A DNA stretch of 64,000 nt from contig NZ_CP068771.1 in the NCBI RefSeq assembly GCF_018336935.1, positions 4,836,001-4,900,000 of the forward strand. Reading direction: 5' to 3'. This document shows, piece after piece, positions 18,125 through 30,287 of the stretch (position 1 is its first letter; the number at the start of each line of letters is the position of its first letter). The notes under the pieces were generated by a model. The model saw only the letters and a list, made by a program, of their open reading frames with translations. It had not been told where the DNA came from and did not search any database. A program made the position numbers and the translations under genes. The DNA is from Serratia plymuthica (GTDB taxonomy: Bacteria; Pseudomonadota; Gammaproteobacteria; Enterobacterales; Enterobacteriaceae).

Positions 18125-19503
18125 GGCGCCTTATTCATTATCGGGGTGGTAAATTCTACTGTAATCTGCACGCCGCCCAAAGGCGAGTGCGCGGCAAAGA
18201 TCCGGCCGTTGTGGGCTTCCACGATGTTTTGACAGATCGACAGCCCCAGGCCGGAACCGCCGCTGGCGCGGTTGCGCGAGCCTTCGGTGCGGTAGAAGCG
18301 TTCGAAAATACGCGCCAGCTGTTCGTCATTGACGCCCGGCCCGCTGTCTCGCCAGTAAAGCCGCAGCTGGCCCGGCAACTGCTCCGCGCCAATCTCCAGC
18401 TTACCGCCTGCGTCGGTGTAGCGCAGGCTGTTCTCCAGCAGGTTGTTGAACAACTGATTGAGACGATCGGGATCGCCGAACAGCGGCGCCTGTTCCGGCA
18501 GCAGGGTGACGATCTCAAGCCCTTTGGCGCGAAAACGCTCGCGGAAGGCGGCGACCGCAATTTGCAGCAAATGCACGCAGTCCACCGTCGATTTACGGTA
18601 GGCCAGCGCGCCGAGATCGGACAGCGAAAGCTGATGCAGATCGTCCACCAGTTTGGTCAGGGTGGTGACTTCCGCCTGCAGCGAGCTGAGCGACGCCGGC
18701 GTCGGCTGGCGCACGCCGTCCTGCAAGGCCTCCAGTTCGCCACGCAGCACCGCCAGCGGGGTGCGCAGCTCGTGCGACACGTCGGCCATAAAAGCGCGCC
18801 GCATCTGCTCGTTCTTTTCCAGCGAGGTGGCGAGCTGATTGAAATCCTGCGCCAGGCGGCCGAGCTCATCCTGGCTGTCGACGGTCACGCGGGTGCTGAA
18901 ATCACCGGCCGCCAGCCGGTGGGTGCCGGCGACCAAACGTTTGACCGGCGCCAACAGCCCGCGCGACATCAACCAGGTCACCGCCGCCGCCAGCAGCGTG
19001 GAGAGTGCGACTATCATCCAACTGGTGCGCTTTTGCTGCTGATCGAAATTGATATCGGCATTGCGGGTCAGCCGCTCGACCGGCGTGGTGATCACCCAGC
19101 CGACGATTTCGTTGTTGTAGCGGATCGGATGGCGCGGGCCTTCTTTGGGCACCGGGCCGGAGTGCCCCACCAACCGGTTGAATTGGTTGTCCACCACCCA
19201 AAACTGAGTGCGCCAGCCTTTGGGGGGCAGATTGTGGCTGCTGTCGCTGTTTTGTTCGAACGAGCGCATGATCTGGAAAACCACCTGATCGTTATTGCGC
19301 AGGAAAGCCCAATTGCCGTGTTGGCTGTACTGCTCTTCCAGCGCTTCGCTCAACATGTTGGTGCGCTGCTCGTTGCTGTGCTTGATGTAGTCGATGAAAC
19401 CGCGTTCAAAGCTGACGCGCACGCCCCAGTGCATGGTGATCAGCACCAGCATGCAGGTGGCGAAGATGGCCAGGAACAGTTTCCCGGTGATGCCTATTCT
19501 CAT
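18121..19503 (-). CDS. baeS: Envelope-stress sensor histidine kinase BaeS
   Basis: The 460-residue kinase has a first membrane helix (about 8-28), a periplasmic sensor region to about residue 165, a second helix, and a HAMP domain. The H-box D-V-S-H-E-L-R-T-P carries the phosphorylated histidine near residue 245. The catalytic domain shows the N, G1 and G2 motifs ([22 protein letters not shown]). It phosphorylates BaeR. Four-base overlaps with both mdtD and baeR indicate translational coupling. Confidence 0.95.
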   Translation of the reverse strand: MRIGITGKLFLAIFATCMLVLITMHWGVRVSFERGFIDYIKHSNEQRTNMLSEALEEQYSQHGNWAFLRNNDQVVFQIMRSFEQNSDSSHNLPPKGWRTQFWVVDNQFNRLVGHSGPVPKEGPRHPIRYNNEIVGWVITTPVERLTRNADINFDQQQKRTSWMIVALSTLLAAAVTWLMSRGLLAPVKRLVAGTHRLAAGDFSTRVTVDSQDELGRLAQDFNQLATSLEKNEQMRRAFMADVSHELRTPLAVLRGELEALQDGVRQPTPASLSSLQAEVTTLTKLVDDLHQLSLSDLGALAYRKSTVDCVHLLQIAVAAFRERFRAKGLEIVTLLPEQAPLFGDPDRLNQLFNNLLENSLRYTDAGGKLEIGAEQLPGQLRLYWRDSGPGVNDEQLARIFERFYRTEGSRNRASGGSGLGLSICQNIVEAHNGRIFAAHSPLGGVQITVEFTTPIMNKAP

Positions 19504-20933
19504 TTTGGTAACCTCGTTGAACCGGTGCCCGGCTCTTTGGTCAGCGTACGGTTCGGCGCGCTGTCCGGCGGCACGCGGGCAAAGGCCAGCGCCGGCAGGG
19601 CAATGATTAACGCCATGCAGCCGTAGCTGTAAATAAATGCGCTGTGTATCGCCGGGCTGTCGGTGACCACCTGGTGATGGGCAAAGCTGCCAATCAGGAT
19701 CCCGGCGATGCTGACGCCGAGGCTCATGGACAGCTGCATCACCATCGACAGCAGGCTGTTGCCGCTGCTGGCCAGCCGGTCCGGCAAATCTTTCAGCGTC
19801 AGGGTATTCATTGCCGAGAAGCGCAGCGAGTTGACCATGCCCTGGAAGAACAGCACCACCGGCAGCAGCCAGATCCAGCCGATCATCGCCACCAGCGGGA
19901 AGCTCAGGCTGATCAACGCCAGCATCAGCGTGGCGGCCACCAGCACGTTGCGGTAACCGAAACGGTTAACTACCCGCACCACGATACGCTTCATCCCCAT
20001 GCTGCCGATAATCATCGGGATCATCATCAGCCCGGCGTGGAACGGTGAAAACCCCATGCCCACCTGCATGAACAGCGGGGTCATAAACGGCAGCATGCCG
20101 CTGCCGATGCGGCCAAGCAGGCTGGCGCTAAGCCCCACCTTGTAGGTTGGGGTCCTGAACAGCCGCAGGGAGAACAATGCCCGGCTGTTACCGCGCGCAT
20201 GCCACCAGTAACCGGCCAGCGCCGCAATGCCCATCGCCACCAGCCCGGCGATGGTGGCGATGGACAGCCCCATGCCCTTGTGACCGTCAAGCGCCAGCGT
20301 CAGCGTCGCCATACCGACAGCCAGCATGATAAAACCGCTGACGTCGAAGCGCCGGGTCTGCATGCGGTAGTTGGGCATCAGCAGCAGCGTGGCGATGGCG
20401 CCGGCGATGCCGACCGGGATATTGATCAGGAAAATCCAGTGCCAGCTGGCGTACTGTACCAAAAAACCGCCCAGCGCCGGCCCCATCAACGGGCCGATTT
20501 GGCCGGGCAGGGTGACGAAGGTCATCGCCGCCATATATTGCTCGCGCGGCACGATCTTCATCACCGTCAGGCGGCCGACCGGCACCATCATCGCGCCGCC
20601 GATGCCCTGGATCACCCGCGAAGCGATCAGCGCATTCAGGGTTTCCGAACGGGCGCACAGGATTGAGCCGAGGGTGAACAGCACTATGGCGCTGAAGAAC
20701 ACCCGCTGCACCCCAACCCGGTCCGCCAGCCAGCCGCTGGCGGGCAGCATCACGGCGACCGTCAGCACGTAGGAGACGATCACCGATTGCATGCGCAGCG
20801 GGTTCTCCCCCAGGCTGGCGGCCATCGACGGCAGGGCGGTATTGACGATGGTGGTGTCCAGCGTCTGCATAAAGAAGCCGAACGCCACGATCCAGAGTTG
20901 CCACTGTACTGAGGCGGTGCGTTTCATGATCAT
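19500..20933 (-). CDS. mdtD: MFS transporter MdtD (DHA2-type)
   Basis: The 477-residue major-facilitator protein of the DHA2 subgroup has 13-14 hydrophobic segments. The motif [11 protein letters not shown] near the N-terminus and motif A G-W-L-A-D-R-V-G are both present. In E. coli this gene lies in the mdtABCD operon but is not required for the MdtABC pump, and has been proposed to export citrate/iron (IceT). It overlaps baeS by 4 bp. Start at 20933 or 20927 (second ATG) cannot be separated by ribosome binding site. Confidence 0.93.
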   Translation of the reverse strand: MIMKRTASVQWQLWIVAFGFFMQTLDTTIVNTALPSMAASLGENPLRMQSVIVSYVLTVAVMLPASGWLADRVGVQRVFFSAIVLFTLGSILCARSETLNALIASRVIQGIGGAMMVPVGRLTVMKIVPREQYMAAMTFVTLPGQIGPLMGPALGGFLVQYASWHWIFLINIPVGIAGAIATLLLMPNYRMQTRRFDVSGFIMLAVGMATLTLALDGHKGMGLSIATIAGLVAMGIAALAGYWWHARGNSRALFSLRLFRTPTYKVGLSASLLGRIGSGMLPFMTPLFMQVGMGFSPFHAGLMMIPMIIGSMGMKRIVVRVVNRFGYRNVLVAATLMLALISLSFPLVAMIGWIWLLPVVLFFQGMVNSLRFSAMNTLTLKDLPDRLASSGNSLLSMVMQLSMSLGVSIAGILIGSFAHHQVVTDSPAIHSAFIYSYGCMALIIALPALAFARVPPDSAPNRTLTKEPGTGSTRLPK

Positions 20934-20952
20934 CAGTCAACCGGGTTAATCA

Positions 20953-23900
20953 TTAGTGAGGCAGCGGATCCAACTTCTTGCCGCGCCGGAACTTCATCTG
21001 CAGCCGGTCAAAATACAGATACACCACCGGCGTGGTGTACAGCGTCAGCAACTGGCTCATGATCAGACCGCCGGCGATGGTGATGCCGAGCGGTTGGCGC
21101 AGCTCCGCGCCGTCACCGCTGGTCAGCACCAGCGGCAGTGCGCCGAACAATGCCGCCAGCGTGGTCATCATGATCGGCCGAAAACGCAGCATGCAGGCCT
21201 GGAAAATGGCTTCTCGCGCGCCGATGCCGCCGTTGCGCTGCGCATCGAGGGCGAAATCGACCATCATGATGGCGTTCTTCTTCACGATGCCGATCAGCAG
21301 CATAATGCCGATCAACGCGATCAGGCTGAACGGGGCGCCGAACAGCTCCAGCGCCAGCAGCGCGCCGACCCCGGCGGAAGGCAGGGTCGACAAGATAGTC
21401 AGCGGGTGAATATAGCTCTCGTAGAGCATGCCGAGCACGATATACACCGTGGCGATCGCGGCGGCGATCAGGAACAGCTGGGATTTCAGCGTATCCTGGA
21501 ATACCTGCGCGGTACCGGCAAAGGCGCCACGTACCGTGGACGGTACGCCGAGCGTCGTCACGGCGCGTTCGACCGCGGCGGTGGCGTCTGACAAGCTGCC
21601 GCCGTCCGGCAGGTTAAAGGAGATGGTCGAAGCCGCCGACAGCCCCTGATGGTTGACCGACAGCGGCGCATTGGCCGGCTGCCAGCGGGCGAAATAGGCC
21701 AGAGGGATCGCCTTGCCGTCTTTGTTTATCACGAACATTTTGTCCAGCGAGCTGACGTCCTGGGTATAGGGCGGCGCCACTTCCATCACCACCTTGTACT
21801 GATTGAGCGGCTGATAGATGGTGGAGATCTGCCGCTGGCCGAAGGCGTTGTTCAGCAGGGCGTTGGCATCGGAGACCGAAATGCCGAGCCGCGACATGGT
21901 TTCGCGGTCGTAGATCAGATCCATCTCCGAGCCTTTGTCCTGTTGATCGGAGTTGACGTCCGCCAGCTCCGGCAGCGCGGCCAACGCGGTACGGATCTTC
22001 GGCTCCCATTCGCGCAGCGCGGCGAGATCGTCTGCCAGCAGCGTGTACTGGTAGCTGGCGTTGGATTGCCGGCCGCCGACGCGGATATCCTGCACCGCCA
22101 TCAGGAACAGGCTGGCTCCCGGCTCTTTCGCCAGCCGGGCGCGCAACCGGGCTATCACCTTTTGCGCGTCATCGCTGCGTTCCGAAAGCGGCTTCAGCGA
22201 GATAAACATCGATCCGCTGTTGGTGCGCGAACCGCCGGTAAAACCGGTGACGTTTTCCACGTCCTTGTCTTCACGCACGATCTTCATGAAATCTTCCAGT
22301 TTGACGCGCATCGCCTGAAAAGAAATGCTCTGATCAGCCTGGATAAAGCCCAGCAGGCGGCCGGTATCCTGTTCGGGGAAAAAGGTTTTCGGGATGCTGA
22401 CATACAGCCAGACGTTGAGCGCGATGGTGGCGAAGAATATCGCCAGCACCCAACGCGAGTGGCCGAGCACCCAGTTCAGCGAGCGGCCGTAGCCCTGTTG
22501 CAAGGCCAGCAACATTCTGCCGAAGCCGCGAATGCGCCGCTGGGCGCGCGCCGGCTGGTGGCGCAGCAGGTAGGCGCACATCATTGGCGTCAGCGTCAGC
22601 GAGACGATCAGCGACAGCCCTATCGACACCGACAGGGTGACGGCGAACTCGCGAAACAGCCGCCCGGGCAGGCCGTCCATCAGCAGCAACGGGATAAACA
22701 CCGCCACCAGCGACACGCTCATCGACAGCACGGTAAAGCCGACTTCCCGCACCCCTTGCAATGCCGCGTTGAGCGGTTTCATGCCGGTCTCGACGTGGCG
22801 CGAAATATTCTCCAGCACCACGATGGCGTCATCGACCACAAAGCCGGTGGCGATGGTCAGCGCCATCAACGACAGGTTATTCAGGCTGAAGCCGCACAGG
22901 TACATGGCGGCGAAAGAGCCGATCAGCGACACCGGCACCGCGACCGCCGGGATCAGCGTGGCGCGGCCGGAGCGCAGGAAGATGAACACCACCAGGATCA
23001 CCAAACCTATGGCGATCGCCAGCGACTGCTCCACTTCCGCCAGCGAGGCGCGAATGGTCGGCGAACGATCCTGGGCGATATTCAACTGGATTGACGCCGG
23101 AATGCTGTCCTGCAACGTCGGCAGCTCGGCGCGAATGCGATCGACGGTTTCAATGATGTTGGCGTCCGGCGCACGACTGATCGCCAGAATAATCGCCGGT
23201 TTGGCATTGGTCATGCCGGCGTTGCGTACGTCCTGTACCGAGTCTTTGACCTCGGCCACATCCCCCAGCCGCACCGCCGAGCCGTTGTTGTAGTGGATAA
23301 TCAACGGCCGATAGGCGTCGGCGGTTTTCAACTCGTCATTGGCCTGGATCTGCCAGCGCTGTTGCGGGCTTTCCACCGATCCCTGCGGCCTGCGCACGTT
23401 GGCGCCGCTGATGGCCTGGCGCACGGCGTCCAGCGAGACGCCCTGGTTGAACAGGGCGGTCGGGTTCAACTCCACCCGCACCGCAGGCAGCGAGCTGCCG
23501 CCGACCGAGACGTCGCCTACGCCTTCGGTCTGGGCGATTTTCTGCGCCAGTTGGGTGGAGGCGAAATCGTACAGTTGGCCCTGGCTGTAGGTTTCCGAGG
23601 TCAGCGTCAGGATCATGATCGGCGCGTCGGACGGGTTGACCTTACGGTAGCTGGGGCGGTTCGGCATGCCGGTGGGCAGCAGGCTTTGCGCGGCGTTGAT
23701 CGCCGCCTGCACGTCGCGGGCGGCGCCGTTGATATCGCGATTGAGATCGAATTGCAGGATTACCCGCGTGCTGCCCAGCGAGCTCATCGAGGTCATTTCA
23801 TTGACCCCGGCAATCCGCCCCAGCGCACGCTCCAGCGGCGTCGCCACCGACGAGGCCATGGTTTCCGGGTCGGCGCCCGGCAGCGAGGCGCTGATCGAAA

Positions 23901-24033
23901 TCACCGGGTAATCGACCTGCGGCAGCGGCGAGACCGGCAGCAGGCTAAAGCCAATCACGCCGCTGATGGCTATCGCCAACGTCAGCAGCGTGGTGGCGAC
24001 CGGTCGGTAGATGAACAGGGCGAAGAATTTCAC
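20953..24033 (-). CDS. mdtC: RND multidrug efflux permease MdtC
   Basis: This 1026-residue HAE1-type RND inner-membrane permease is the partner of MdtB in the heteromultimeric MdtB2C pump. It has twelve transmembrane helices, two large periplasmic loops, and the N-terminal [14 protein letters not shown] start typical of the family. Helix 4 carries the proton-relay D-D-A-I-V-V-L-E-N segment. The C-terminal half repeats the fold. The ATG overlaps the mdtB stop by 4 bp. The pump exports novobiocin, bile salts and siderophore-type substrates in E. coli. Confidence 0.96.
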   Translation of the reverse strand: MKFFALFIYRPVATTLLTLAIAISGVIGFSLLPVSPLPQVDYPVISISASLPGADPETMASSVATPLERALGRIAGVNEMTSMSSLGSTRVILQFDLNRDINGAARDVQAAINAAQSLLPTGMPNRPSYRKVNPSDAPIMILTLTSETYSQGQLYDFASTQLAQKIAQTEGVGDVSVGGSSLPAVRVELNPTALFNQGVSLDAVRQAISGANVRRPQGSVESPQQRWQIQANDELKTADAYRPLIIHYNNGSAVRLGDVAEVKDSVQDVRNAGMTNAKPAIILAISRAPDANIIETVDRIRAELPTLQDSIPASIQLNIAQDRSPTIRASLAEVEQSLAIAIGLVILVVFIFLRSGRATLIPAVAVPVSLIGSFAAMYLCGFSLNNLSLMALTIATGFVVDDAIVVLENISRHVETGMKPLNAALQGVREVGFTVLSMSVSLVAVFIPLLLMDGLPGRLFREFAVTLSVSIGLSLIVSLTLTPMMCAYLLRHQPARAQRRIRGFGRMLLALQQGYGRSLNWVLGHSRWVLAIFFATIALNVWLYVSIPKTFFPEQDTGRLLGFIQADQSISFQAMRVKLEDFMKIVREDKDVENVTGFTGGSRTNSGSMFISLKPLSERSDDAQKVIARLRARLAKEPGASLFLMAVQDIRVGGRQSNASYQYTLLADDLAALREWEPKIRTALAALPELADVNSDQQDKGSEMDLIYDRETMSRLGISVSDANALLNNAFGQRQISTIYQPLNQYKVVMEVAPPYTQDVSSLDKMFVINKDGKAIPLAYFARWQPANAPLSVNHQGLSAASTISFNLPDGGSLSDATAAVERAVTTLGVPSTVRGAFAGTAQVFQDTLKSQLFLIAAAIATVYIVLGMLYESYIHPLTILSTLPSAGVGALLALELFGAPFSLIALIGIMLLIGIVKKNAIMMVDFALDAQRNGGIGAREAIFQACMLRFRPIMMTTLAALFGALPLVLTSGDGAELRQPLGITIAGGLIMSQLLTLYTTPVVYLYFDRLQMKFRRGKKLDPLPH

Positions 24034-27000
24034 GGCAGCTCCTGCGCATCGGGCTGGCGGCGGGTATTGCGCGCCAGTTTGTCAAACAGCAGGTAGATCA
24101 CCGGCGTGGTGAACAGCGTCAGGATCTGGCTCATCACCAGCCCGCCGACCATACAAACTCCGAGCGGGTGACGCAGTTCCGCGCCGGCGCCGGTGCTGAG
24201 CATCAGCGGCAGCGCGCCAAGCAATGCCGCCAGCGTGGTCATCAGGATTGGCCGGAAACGCAGCAGGCAGGCCTGATAAATCGCGTCGTACGGCGTCATG
24301 CCCTGTTCGCGCTCGGCGGCCAGCGCGAAGTCGATCATCATGATGGCGTTTTTCTTCACGATACCGATCAGCAAGATGATGCCGATAATGGCAATCACGT
24401 CCAGCTCGCTGCCGGCCATCATCAGCGCCAGCAGCGCGCCGACCCCGGCGGTCGGTAGGGTGGAGAGAATGGTCACCGGATGAATAAAGCTCTCGTACAG
24501 CACACCCAGCACGATATACATCGCCACTACCGCCGCCAGGATCAGCCACAGCGTGCTGCCCAGCGCCGCCTGGAACGCCAGCGTTGCGCCCTGGAACTGG
24601 GTGGTGATGTCTTTCGGCATGTTGAGGTTTTTTTCCGCCAGGGTAATGGCGTCCACCGCTTCGCCGAGCGAATAGTTGCCCGCCACGTTAAACGAGATGG
24701 TCGCCGCCGGGAATTGATCGAGATGGTTGACCGACAGCGGCCCGAAGCGCTCTTCGATTTTGGCGAGGGTGCTCAGCGGCACCGTGGTGCCGTTGCTGCT
24801 GGTCAGACGGATATCGTTCAGCGCCGCCAGCCCCGGCGTGGTGCTGACATCGTGCTCCAGCACCACGCGGTACTGGTTGGCCTGAGTGTAAATGGTGGAG
24901 ATCAGCCGCTGGCCGAAGGCGTTGTACAGCGCGTTGTCCACGTCGCTCATGCTGATGCCGAGGCGCGAAGCGGAATCGCGATCGACATTCACGTAGGCCA
25001 CCAGCCCCTGATCCTGCCAGTTGCTGGTCACGTCCGCCAACTGCGGCGTTTGCTTCAACTCGGCCATCAGTTGCGGTACCCACAGGCTGAGATCGTCCAG
25101 CGACATCGCCTGCAAGGTGAACTGGTATTGCGTGCGGCTGACCTGGGTGTCGATGGTCAGATCCTGTACCGGCTGCAGATACAGCTTCACGCCGGGGAAT
25201 TGTGCGCTTTGCTGTTGCAGGCGGGCGATGATTGCCGGAATGCGTTCGCTGCGCTCGCTCAGCGGTTTAAGGTTGATTTGCAAACGGCCGCTGTTGAGCG
25301 TGGCGTTGCTGCCATCGACGCCGACGAACGACGTCAGGCTTTCCACCGCCGGATCTTTGAGGATTTCCGCCGCGACCTGCTGTTGGCGTTCGGCCATATT
25401 GCTGAACGACACCGTCTGCGGCGCCTCCACCGTGCCCTGAATGATGCCGTTGTCCTGCAGCGGGAAGAAGCCTTTCGGGATCAGCAGATACAGCAGCACC
25501 GTCAGCGCCAGGGTGCTCAGCGCCACGCCGAGCGTCAGCCACGGGTGATTCAACACGATTTTCAGCCACTTGCCGTATTGCGCGATCACCCGGTCGAAGA
25601 AGCGCTCGGAGGCGGCGGAAAACCGGTTCTGCTTGCGCAGCGATTCGTGGCTCAGCATGCGTGCGCACATCATCGGCGTCAGCGTCAGCGACACCACGGC
25701 GGAAATCAGGATCGCCACCGCCAGCGTGACGGCGAACTCGCGGAACAGCCGGCCAACGATATCCCCCATAAACAGCAGCGGAATCAATACCGCCACCAGC
25801 GAGAAGGTCAGCGAGATGATGGTGAAGCCGATTTCGCCGGCGCCTTTCAGCGCCGCGTCGAGCGGTTTTTCACCCTTTTCGATATAGCGCGAGATGTTTT
25901 CGATCACCACGATGGCGTCATCGACGACAAAACCGGTGGCGATGGTCAGCGCCATCAGCGTCAGGTTATTGATCGAGAAACCGAGAAAATACATGGCGGC
26001 AAAGGTGCCGACCAGCGACAGCGGCACCGCGACGCTCGGGATAATGGTGGCCGGCAGGTTGCGCAGGAACACGTAAATCACCATTACCACCAGCGCGACC
26101 GCCAGCAACAATTCAAACTGTACGTCGTTGACCGAAGCGCGAATGGTGGTGGTGCGATCGGTCAGCACCTTGACGTCCACCGACTTCGGCAGGCTTTTTA
26201 TCAGCTGCGGCAGCATTTCGCGAATGCTGTCGGCGGTGGTGATCACGTTCACGCCCGGCTGGCGCTGAATGTTCAGCACGATCGCCGGCTGTTTGTTGGC
26301 CCAGGCGGCCAGGCGGGTATTTTCCGCCCCCTGCTCGATGGTGGCGATATCCTGCAACCGAATTGCCGCGCCGTTTTGGTAGGCGACGATCAGTTGGCGA
26401 TAGTCGTCGGCGGATTTCATCTGATCGTTGGCGGAAAGCGTCACCGAGCGCGTCGGCCCATCCAGGCTGCCTTTGGCGGAGTTGACGTTAGCGTTGCCGA
26501 TGGCGGTGCGGATTGTTTCGCTGTCCAGACCGTAGGCGGCCACCGCCGCGGCGTTCAGCTTCACGCGCACCGCCGGCCGCTGGCCGCCGGAGAGGGTAAC
26601 CAGACCTACGCCGGTCACCTGGGAGATTTTTTGCGCGACGCGGGTTTCCACCATGTCTTCAACCTGGGTCATCGGCATGGCGGTCGAGGTGACGGCCAGC
26701 GTCATGATCGGCGGATCCGCAGGGTTGACCTTGCTGTAAATCGGCGGGTAGGGCAGATCGCTCGGCAGCAGGTTGGTGGCGGAGTTGATCGCCGCCTGCA
26801 CTTCCTGCTCGGCGACGTCGAGCGGCAGCTCAAGCTGGAACTGCAGCGTTACCACCGACGCGCCGCCGGAGCTTTGCGACGCCATTTGTTTCAGGCCGGA
26901 CATCTGGCCAAACTGGCGCTCCAGCGGGGCGGTGATGGCCGAGGTGACCACGTCCGGGCTGGCGCCGGGATACAGCGTGACCACCTGAATGGTCGGGTAA

Positions 27001-27149
27001 TCCACTTCCGGCAGGGCGGAAACCGGCAGGGAGCGGTAGCCGATAATCCCCGCCAGCAAAATAGCCACCATCAACAACGTGGTGGCGACCGGGCGCAGAA
27101 TAAACAGGCGGGAGGGGCCGCCGCCGGCGTTAGGTGGCATCGCCTGCAT
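24030..27149 (-). CDS. mdtB: RND multidrug efflux permease MdtB
   Basis: The 1039-residue HAE1-type RND permease starts with a family N-terminus ([16 protein letters not shown]) and shows D-D-A-I-V-V-I-E-N in helix 4 of the proton relay. [14 protein letters not shown] in the second half marks the duplicated fold. It pairs with MdtC, receives substrates through MdtA and exits via TolC. Its start codon overlaps the mdtA stop by one base and its end overlaps mdtC by 4, so all three pump genes are coupled. Paralogy to mdtC is obvious across the whole length. Confidence 0.96.
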   Translation of the reverse strand: MQAMPPNAGGGPSRLFILRPVATTLLMVAILLAGIIGYRSLPVSALPEVDYPTIQVVTLYPGASPDVVTSAITAPLERQFGQMSGLKQMASQSSGGASVVTLQFQLELPLDVAEQEVQAAINSATNLLPSDLPYPPIYSKVNPADPPIMTLAVTSTAMPMTQVEDMVETRVAQKISQVTGVGLVTLSGGQRPAVRVKLNAAAVAAYGLDSETIRTAIGNANVNSAKGSLDGPTRSVTLSANDQMKSADDYRQLIVAYQNGAAIRLQDIATIEQGAENTRLAAWANKQPAIVLNIQRQPGVNVITTADSIREMLPQLIKSLPKSVDVKVLTDRTTTIRASVNDVQFELLLAVALVVMVIYVFLRNLPATIIPSVAVPLSLVGTFAAMYFLGFSINNLTLMALTIATGFVVDDAIVVIENISRYIEKGEKPLDAALKGAGEIGFTIISLTFSLVAVLIPLLFMGDIVGRLFREFAVTLAVAILISAVVSLTLTPMMCARMLSHESLRKQNRFSAASERFFDRVIAQYGKWLKIVLNHPWLTLGVALSTLALTVLLYLLIPKGFFPLQDNGIIQGTVEAPQTVSFSNMAERQQQVAAEILKDPAVESLTSFVGVDGSNATLNSGRLQINLKPLSERSERIPAIIARLQQQSAQFPGVKLYLQPVQDLTIDTQVSRTQYQFTLQAMSLDDLSLWVPQLMAELKQTPQLADVTSNWQDQGLVAYVNVDRDSASRLGISMSDVDNALYNAFGQRLISTIYTQANQYRVVLEHDVSTTPGLAALNDIRLTSSNGTTVPLSTLAKIEERFGPLSVNHLDQFPAATISFNVAGNYSLGEAVDAITLAEKNLNMPKDITTQFQGATLAFQAALGSTLWLILAAVVAMYIVLGVLYESFIHPVTILSTLPTAGVGALLALMMAGSELDVIAIIGIILLIGIVKKNAIMMIDFALAAEREQGMTPYDAIYQACLLRFRPILMTTLAALLGALPLMLSTGAGAELRHPLGVCMVGGLVMSQILTLFTTPVIYLLFDKLARNTRRQPDAQELP

Positions 27150-28378
27150 CAGGATTTCCCCTGTGCGAGCGGCTTGCTGCCCGGGGTGGCCTGCGGCGTC
27201 ACCACTTCAACCTGCATGCCTTCGGTCAGGCGATCTATGCCGTCGGTTACCACCCGGTCACCGGCGTTCAGGCCGGCGCTGATGACCACTTGTCGGCTGT
27301 CCTGCACGCCGGTGGTCACGCGGTGTTTACTGACCTTGTTGTCTTCGCTCAGGGTCCAGACGAAGTTGCCTTCGTTGCCCATTTGCAGCGCGGCGGTCGG
27401 GATGACAATCGCGTTATGCAGGGTATCTACCTTCAACCGGGCGTTGACGAACTGGTTCGGGAACAGCGCATCGTCTTCATTGGTAAACCGCGCCTTCAGC
27501 TTGATGGTGCCGGTCGTGGTGTCAATCTGGTTGTCCAGGCTCAGCAGCGAACCGGTCGCCAGTTGAGTCTGGTTGGTGCGGTCCCAGGCTTCTACGCCGA
27601 TCGGACCGGCTTTTTGCGCCTTGAGCAAATCGCCGATATTGCCTTCCGGCAGGGTGAACACCACGTCGATAGGGTGGGTCTGGGTGATCACCACGATGCC
27701 GGTGGTGCTGCCGCTGGTGATGTAGTTGCCGACATCGACCAGTTTCAGGCCGACGCGGCCGTCAATCGGCGCGGTGATGCGGCTGTAGGTGATTTGCAGT
27801 TTGGCGCTGTCGACCGAACCTTGATCGGCTTTGATCGCGCCTTCGGTCTGTTGCACCAGCGAGAGCTGGGTATCCAGATCCTGACGTGAAACCAGGTTGG
27901 TTTTCGCCAGTTGCTGGTAGCGCGCCAGATCCCGCCGCGCATTGGCGAGCGTTGCCTGATCTTTGGCCAATTGTCCCAGAGCCTGCGTCAGTTGCACTTC
28001 AAACGGGCGCGGGTCGATTTCGACCAGCAGATCGCCGGCTTTGACCTGCTGGCCTTCGGTAAAGTGGATAGCCATCAGTTGGCCGTCGACCCGGCTGGTG
28101 ACGGTAACGGTATTGGCGGCAGTGGCGGTGCCCAGGCCGGAGAGATAACGCGGTACCGTCTGTTCGGTGGCGGTTGCCGCCTGTACCGGCGACATCGGCG
28201 CGCCGCGTCGGCCGCCCGCTGCGGCTTTGCCGCCAGCGGCGTGACGTGCGGCAGAGGCTGTATCGGCTGCGGGAGCGGCGGCATTGAAGTGACGCCAAAT
28301 CAGAACGGCGGCAATGACCACTATCACCACAACCAGCAGGCGCGGCAGCAGTGAACGACGTTGGGTTTTTGCATTCAT
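27149..28378 (-). CDS. mdtA: Multidrug efflux periplasmic adaptor MdtA
   Basis: This 409-residue membrane-fusion protein has an N-terminal membrane anchor (about 10-27) and an Ala/Gly-rich linker. The lipoyl/hairpin region follows ([22 protein letters not shown] split around a coiled hairpin), then a beta-barrel and membrane-proximal domain. It links MdtBC to TolC. I chose ATG 28378 (M-N-A-K-T-Q-R-R-S); GGAGAG is present but 13 bp away, a longer spacing than usual. The frame running to 28477 would add a cysteine-rich tail lacking homology. It is the first gene of mdtABCD-baeSR. Confidence 0.94.
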   Translation of the reverse strand: MNAKTQRRSLLPRLLVVVIVVIAAVLIWRHFNAAAPAADTASAARHAAGGKAAAGGRRGAPMSPVQAATATEQTVPRYLSGLGTATAANTVTVTSRVDGQLMAIHFTEGQQVKAGDLLVEIDPRPFEVQLTQALGQLAKDQATLANARRDLARYQQLAKTNLVSRQDLDTQLSLVQQTEGAIKADQGSVDSAKLQITYSRITAPIDGRVGLKLVDVGNYITSGSTTGIVVITQTHPIDVVFTLPEGNIGDLLKAQKAGPIGVEAWDRTNQTQLATGSLLSLDNQIDTTTGTIKLKARFTNEDDALFPNQFVNARLKVDTLHNAIVIPTAALQMGNEGNFVWTLSEDNKVSKHRVTTGVQDSRQVVISAGLNAGDRVVTDGIDRLTEGMQVEVVTPQATPGSKPLAQGKS

Positions 28379-28485
28379 GGTGGCGAAAATTCTCTCCAAA
28401 GGGCAGGGGCGCGGGCACTCATTGCCACAAAAATTACACTCCTTACAGAATACTAGTTTAGCCAGTAAAGACGGCATAAAAATGA

Positions 28486-28503
28486 AGGAAATATGGAGGA
28501 AGC
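28486..28503 (-). promoter_or_regulatory. Candidate BaeR box upstream of mdtA
   Basis: The minus strand reads CTTCCTCCATATTTCC about 110 bp upstream of the mdtA start. About eleven positions agree with the E. coli BaeR box consensus TTTTTCTCCATDATTGGC (as I recall it), including the TCCAT core. Autoregulation of mdtABCD-baeSR by BaeR is known in E. coli. This particular site is inferred. Confidence 0.4.
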
Positions 28504-28647
28504 GTCAGCATTATCCGAATAGAGTGTCAATTTTATCCTGCTATCTTTATAAGTGATTTATTCCGGCTTATAGCCAATAGGTTTTAACGATCCCTTGTTT
28601 TTGCGCTAATAATTACCCTGCGAATCATTTATCCCATGGAGCATGCA

Positions 28648-29601
28648 ATGAGCAAAAGAGAATTGGGCCGTTCGGGCATTCAGGTGCCGGCATTAACCTT
28701 CGGCGGCAATGTGTTTGGCTGGACGGCGGACCGCGAGACTTCATTCAGCCTGTTGGACGCGCTGGTGGAAAACCAGCTCAATTTCATCGATACCGCCGAC
28801 GTCTATTCGAGCTGGGCGCCGGGTAATCAGGGTGGGGAGTCCGAAGCCACGATTGGCGAATGGCTGAAAAAAAGCGGTAAACGCGACCAGGTGATTATCG
28901 CCACCAAGGTGGGCAAGCCGATGGGCGAAGGCAAACAGGGGCTGTCGCCGCGCTACATCCAACGGGCGGTGGAAGACTCGTTGCGCCGCCTGCAGACCGA
29001 CTATATCGATCTCTATCAATCGCACGACGATGACCGGGACACGCCGCTGGCGGAAACCCTGGCCGCGTTCGATGCGCTGATCAAGGCCGGTAAGGTGCGG
29101 GCGATAGGCGCTTCCAACTATCAGGCCGAGCGCCTGGAAGAGGCGCTGAAAGTGAGTGAGCGGGAAGGGCTGGCGCGTTACGAAACCCTGCAACCGGAAT
29201 ACAACCTGTATGCGCGCGAAGGGTTCGAAAAAGAGCTGGCGGCGGTGACGCAACGCCACGGCCTGGGGGTGATCAACTTCTTCTCGCTGGCCAGCGGCTT
29301 TCTGACCGGCAAATACCGCAGCGCGCAGGATGAAGGCAAAAGCCAGCGCGGGGACCGTATTGTGGCGCAATATCTCAACCCGCGCGGTTTCCGCATTTTG
29401 GCGGCGTTGGATCGGGTAGCGGAAAAACACCGTACCTCGCCGACGCAAGTCTCGCTGGCCTGGTTGATCGCCCGGCCGGGCATCACTGCGCCGATCGTCA
29501 GCGCCACGTCGTTAAAGCAGTTGGACGAGCTGATCGCCGCGACCCGGCTGCAACTGGACGCCGATGATATCAAGGCGCTGAACGAAGCCAGCGCCTGGTA
29601 A
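28648..29601 (+). CDS. Aldo/keto reductase family oxidoreductase
   Basis: This 317-residue (alpha/beta)8 aldo-keto reductase carries the family elements F-I-D-T-A-D-V-Y-S (catalytic Asp and Tyr), I-I-A-T-K-V-G (Lys), and Y-I-D-L-Y-Q-S-H-D (His). A C-terminal I-V-S-A-T-S-L-K-Q-L segment binds the NADPH phosphate. It resembles the YajO/Tas-like group that reduces aldehydes and ketones; the substrate cannot be read from the sequence. I took ATG 28648 (M-S-K-R-E-L-G) because GGAG lies 6 bp before it; two earlier ATGs overlap that site. It is monocistronic and divergent from mdtA. Confidence 0.88.
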   Translation: MSKRELGRSGIQVPALTFGGNVFGWTADRETSFSLLDALVENQLNFIDTADVYSSWAPGNQGGESEATIGEWLKKSGKRDQVIIATKVGKPMGEGKQGLSPRYIQRAVEDSLRRLQTDYIDLYQSHDDDRDTPLAETLAAFDALIKAGKVRAIGASNYQAERLEEALKVSEREGLARYETLQPEYNLYAREGFEKELAAVTQRHGLGVINFFSLASGFLTGKYRSAQDEGKSQRGDRIVAQYLNPRGFRILAALDRVAEKHRTSPTQVSLAWLIARPGITAPIVSATSLKQLDELIAATRLQLDADDIKALNEASAW

Positions 29602-29632
29602 TTCGTATTGCCGGGCGGTAATTTTGCTCTAT

Positions 29633-29661
29633 CCTGAATGGGTCAATGTGATCCATTCAGG
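29633..29661. promoter_or_regulatory. 29-bp near-perfect palindrome overlapping a promoter
   Basis: CCTGAATGG (29633-29641) is matched exactly by CCATTCAGG (29653-29661), with an inner TCA/TGA pair around an ATG centre. It starts inside a plausible -10 (TATCCT, 29630-29635; -35 TTGCCG at 29608-29613) and ends at the ribosome binding site of the next gene. Strong operator geometry, though no regulator gene adjoins. It could alternatively act as an RNA hairpin over the leader. Confidence 0.55.
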
Positions 29662-29669
29662 GAACCGCA

Positions 29670-30287
29670 ATGCAAAGCGATATTATCAACGACCTTGCCA
29701 CGCTGGAACAGCTGTATGGCAAACCCGCCGCGCCGTCGGTATTTAAAGAAGTCAGTTACATTCATCCGGTCTACCGCCCCTTTATCGAAGCCGCCCCCTT
29801 TGCCGCATTGTCCACCGTTGGGCCTGACGGGATGGACGTCTCCCCACGCGGCGATCCGGCCGGTTTTATTCATATCGAAGACGAGAAAACCCTGCTGCTG
29901 CCGGACCGACGCGGCAACAACCGCATCGACAGCCTGCGCAATATCCTGCATGACAACCGGGTGGCGCTGCTGTTGCTGATCCCCGGTATCGGCGAAACGC
30001 TGCGGATTAACGGCCGCGCGGAGATTGTTGTCGCCCAGGAGGTGCTGCAACGTTTTGCCCACCGCAATATGTTGCCGCGTTCGGTGTTGCGCATTCATGT
30101 TGAGGCGGTGTTTTTCCAGTGCAGCCGGGCGATATTGCGCTCAGGGCTGTGGGACGAAGCCAGCCACCTTGAACGTTCGGCGCTGCCCAGCACCGGCAAC
30201 ATTCTGGCCGAGGTGAGCAAAACGCAGTTTGACGGCGACGAGTACGACAGCGCACTGCCGCAGCGGCTGCGGGATACGCTGTATTAG
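29670..30287 (+). CDS. Pyridoxamine 5'-phosphate oxidase-family FMN protein
   Basis: This 205-residue split-beta-barrel flavoprotein is of the FMN-dependent PPOX family (the MSMEG_1061-type subgroup in my reading). Characteristic blocks are A-P-F-A-A-L-S-T-V-G-P-D-G-M-D-V-S-P-R-G-D near residues 47-68 and L-L-P-D-R-R-G-N-N-R-I-D-S-L-R-N-I. The latter forms the FMN phosphate site. R-S-V-L-R-I-H-V is near the middle. It is not PdxH itself; substrate unknown. It starts 8 bp after a 29-bp palindrome whose right arm includes the ribosome binding site, so it is probably tightly regulated. Its stop overlaps the convergent kinase gene by 4 bp. Confidence 0.85.
   Translation: MQSDIINDLATLEQLYGKPAAPSVFKEVSYIHPVYRPFIEAAPFAALSTVGPDGMDVSPRGDPAGFIHIEDEKTLLLPDRRGNNRIDSLRNILHDNRVALLLLIPGIGETLRINGRAEIVVAQEVLQRFAHRNMLPRSVLRIHVEAVFFQCSRAILRSGLWDEASHLERSALPSTGNILAEVSKTQFDGDEYDSALPQRLRDTLY

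Noticed and set aside
24480..27566. 1028-residue plus-strand frame opposite mdtB
   Set aside because: Antisense shadow rich in His, Arg and Gln. The minus strand is an unmistakable RND permease.
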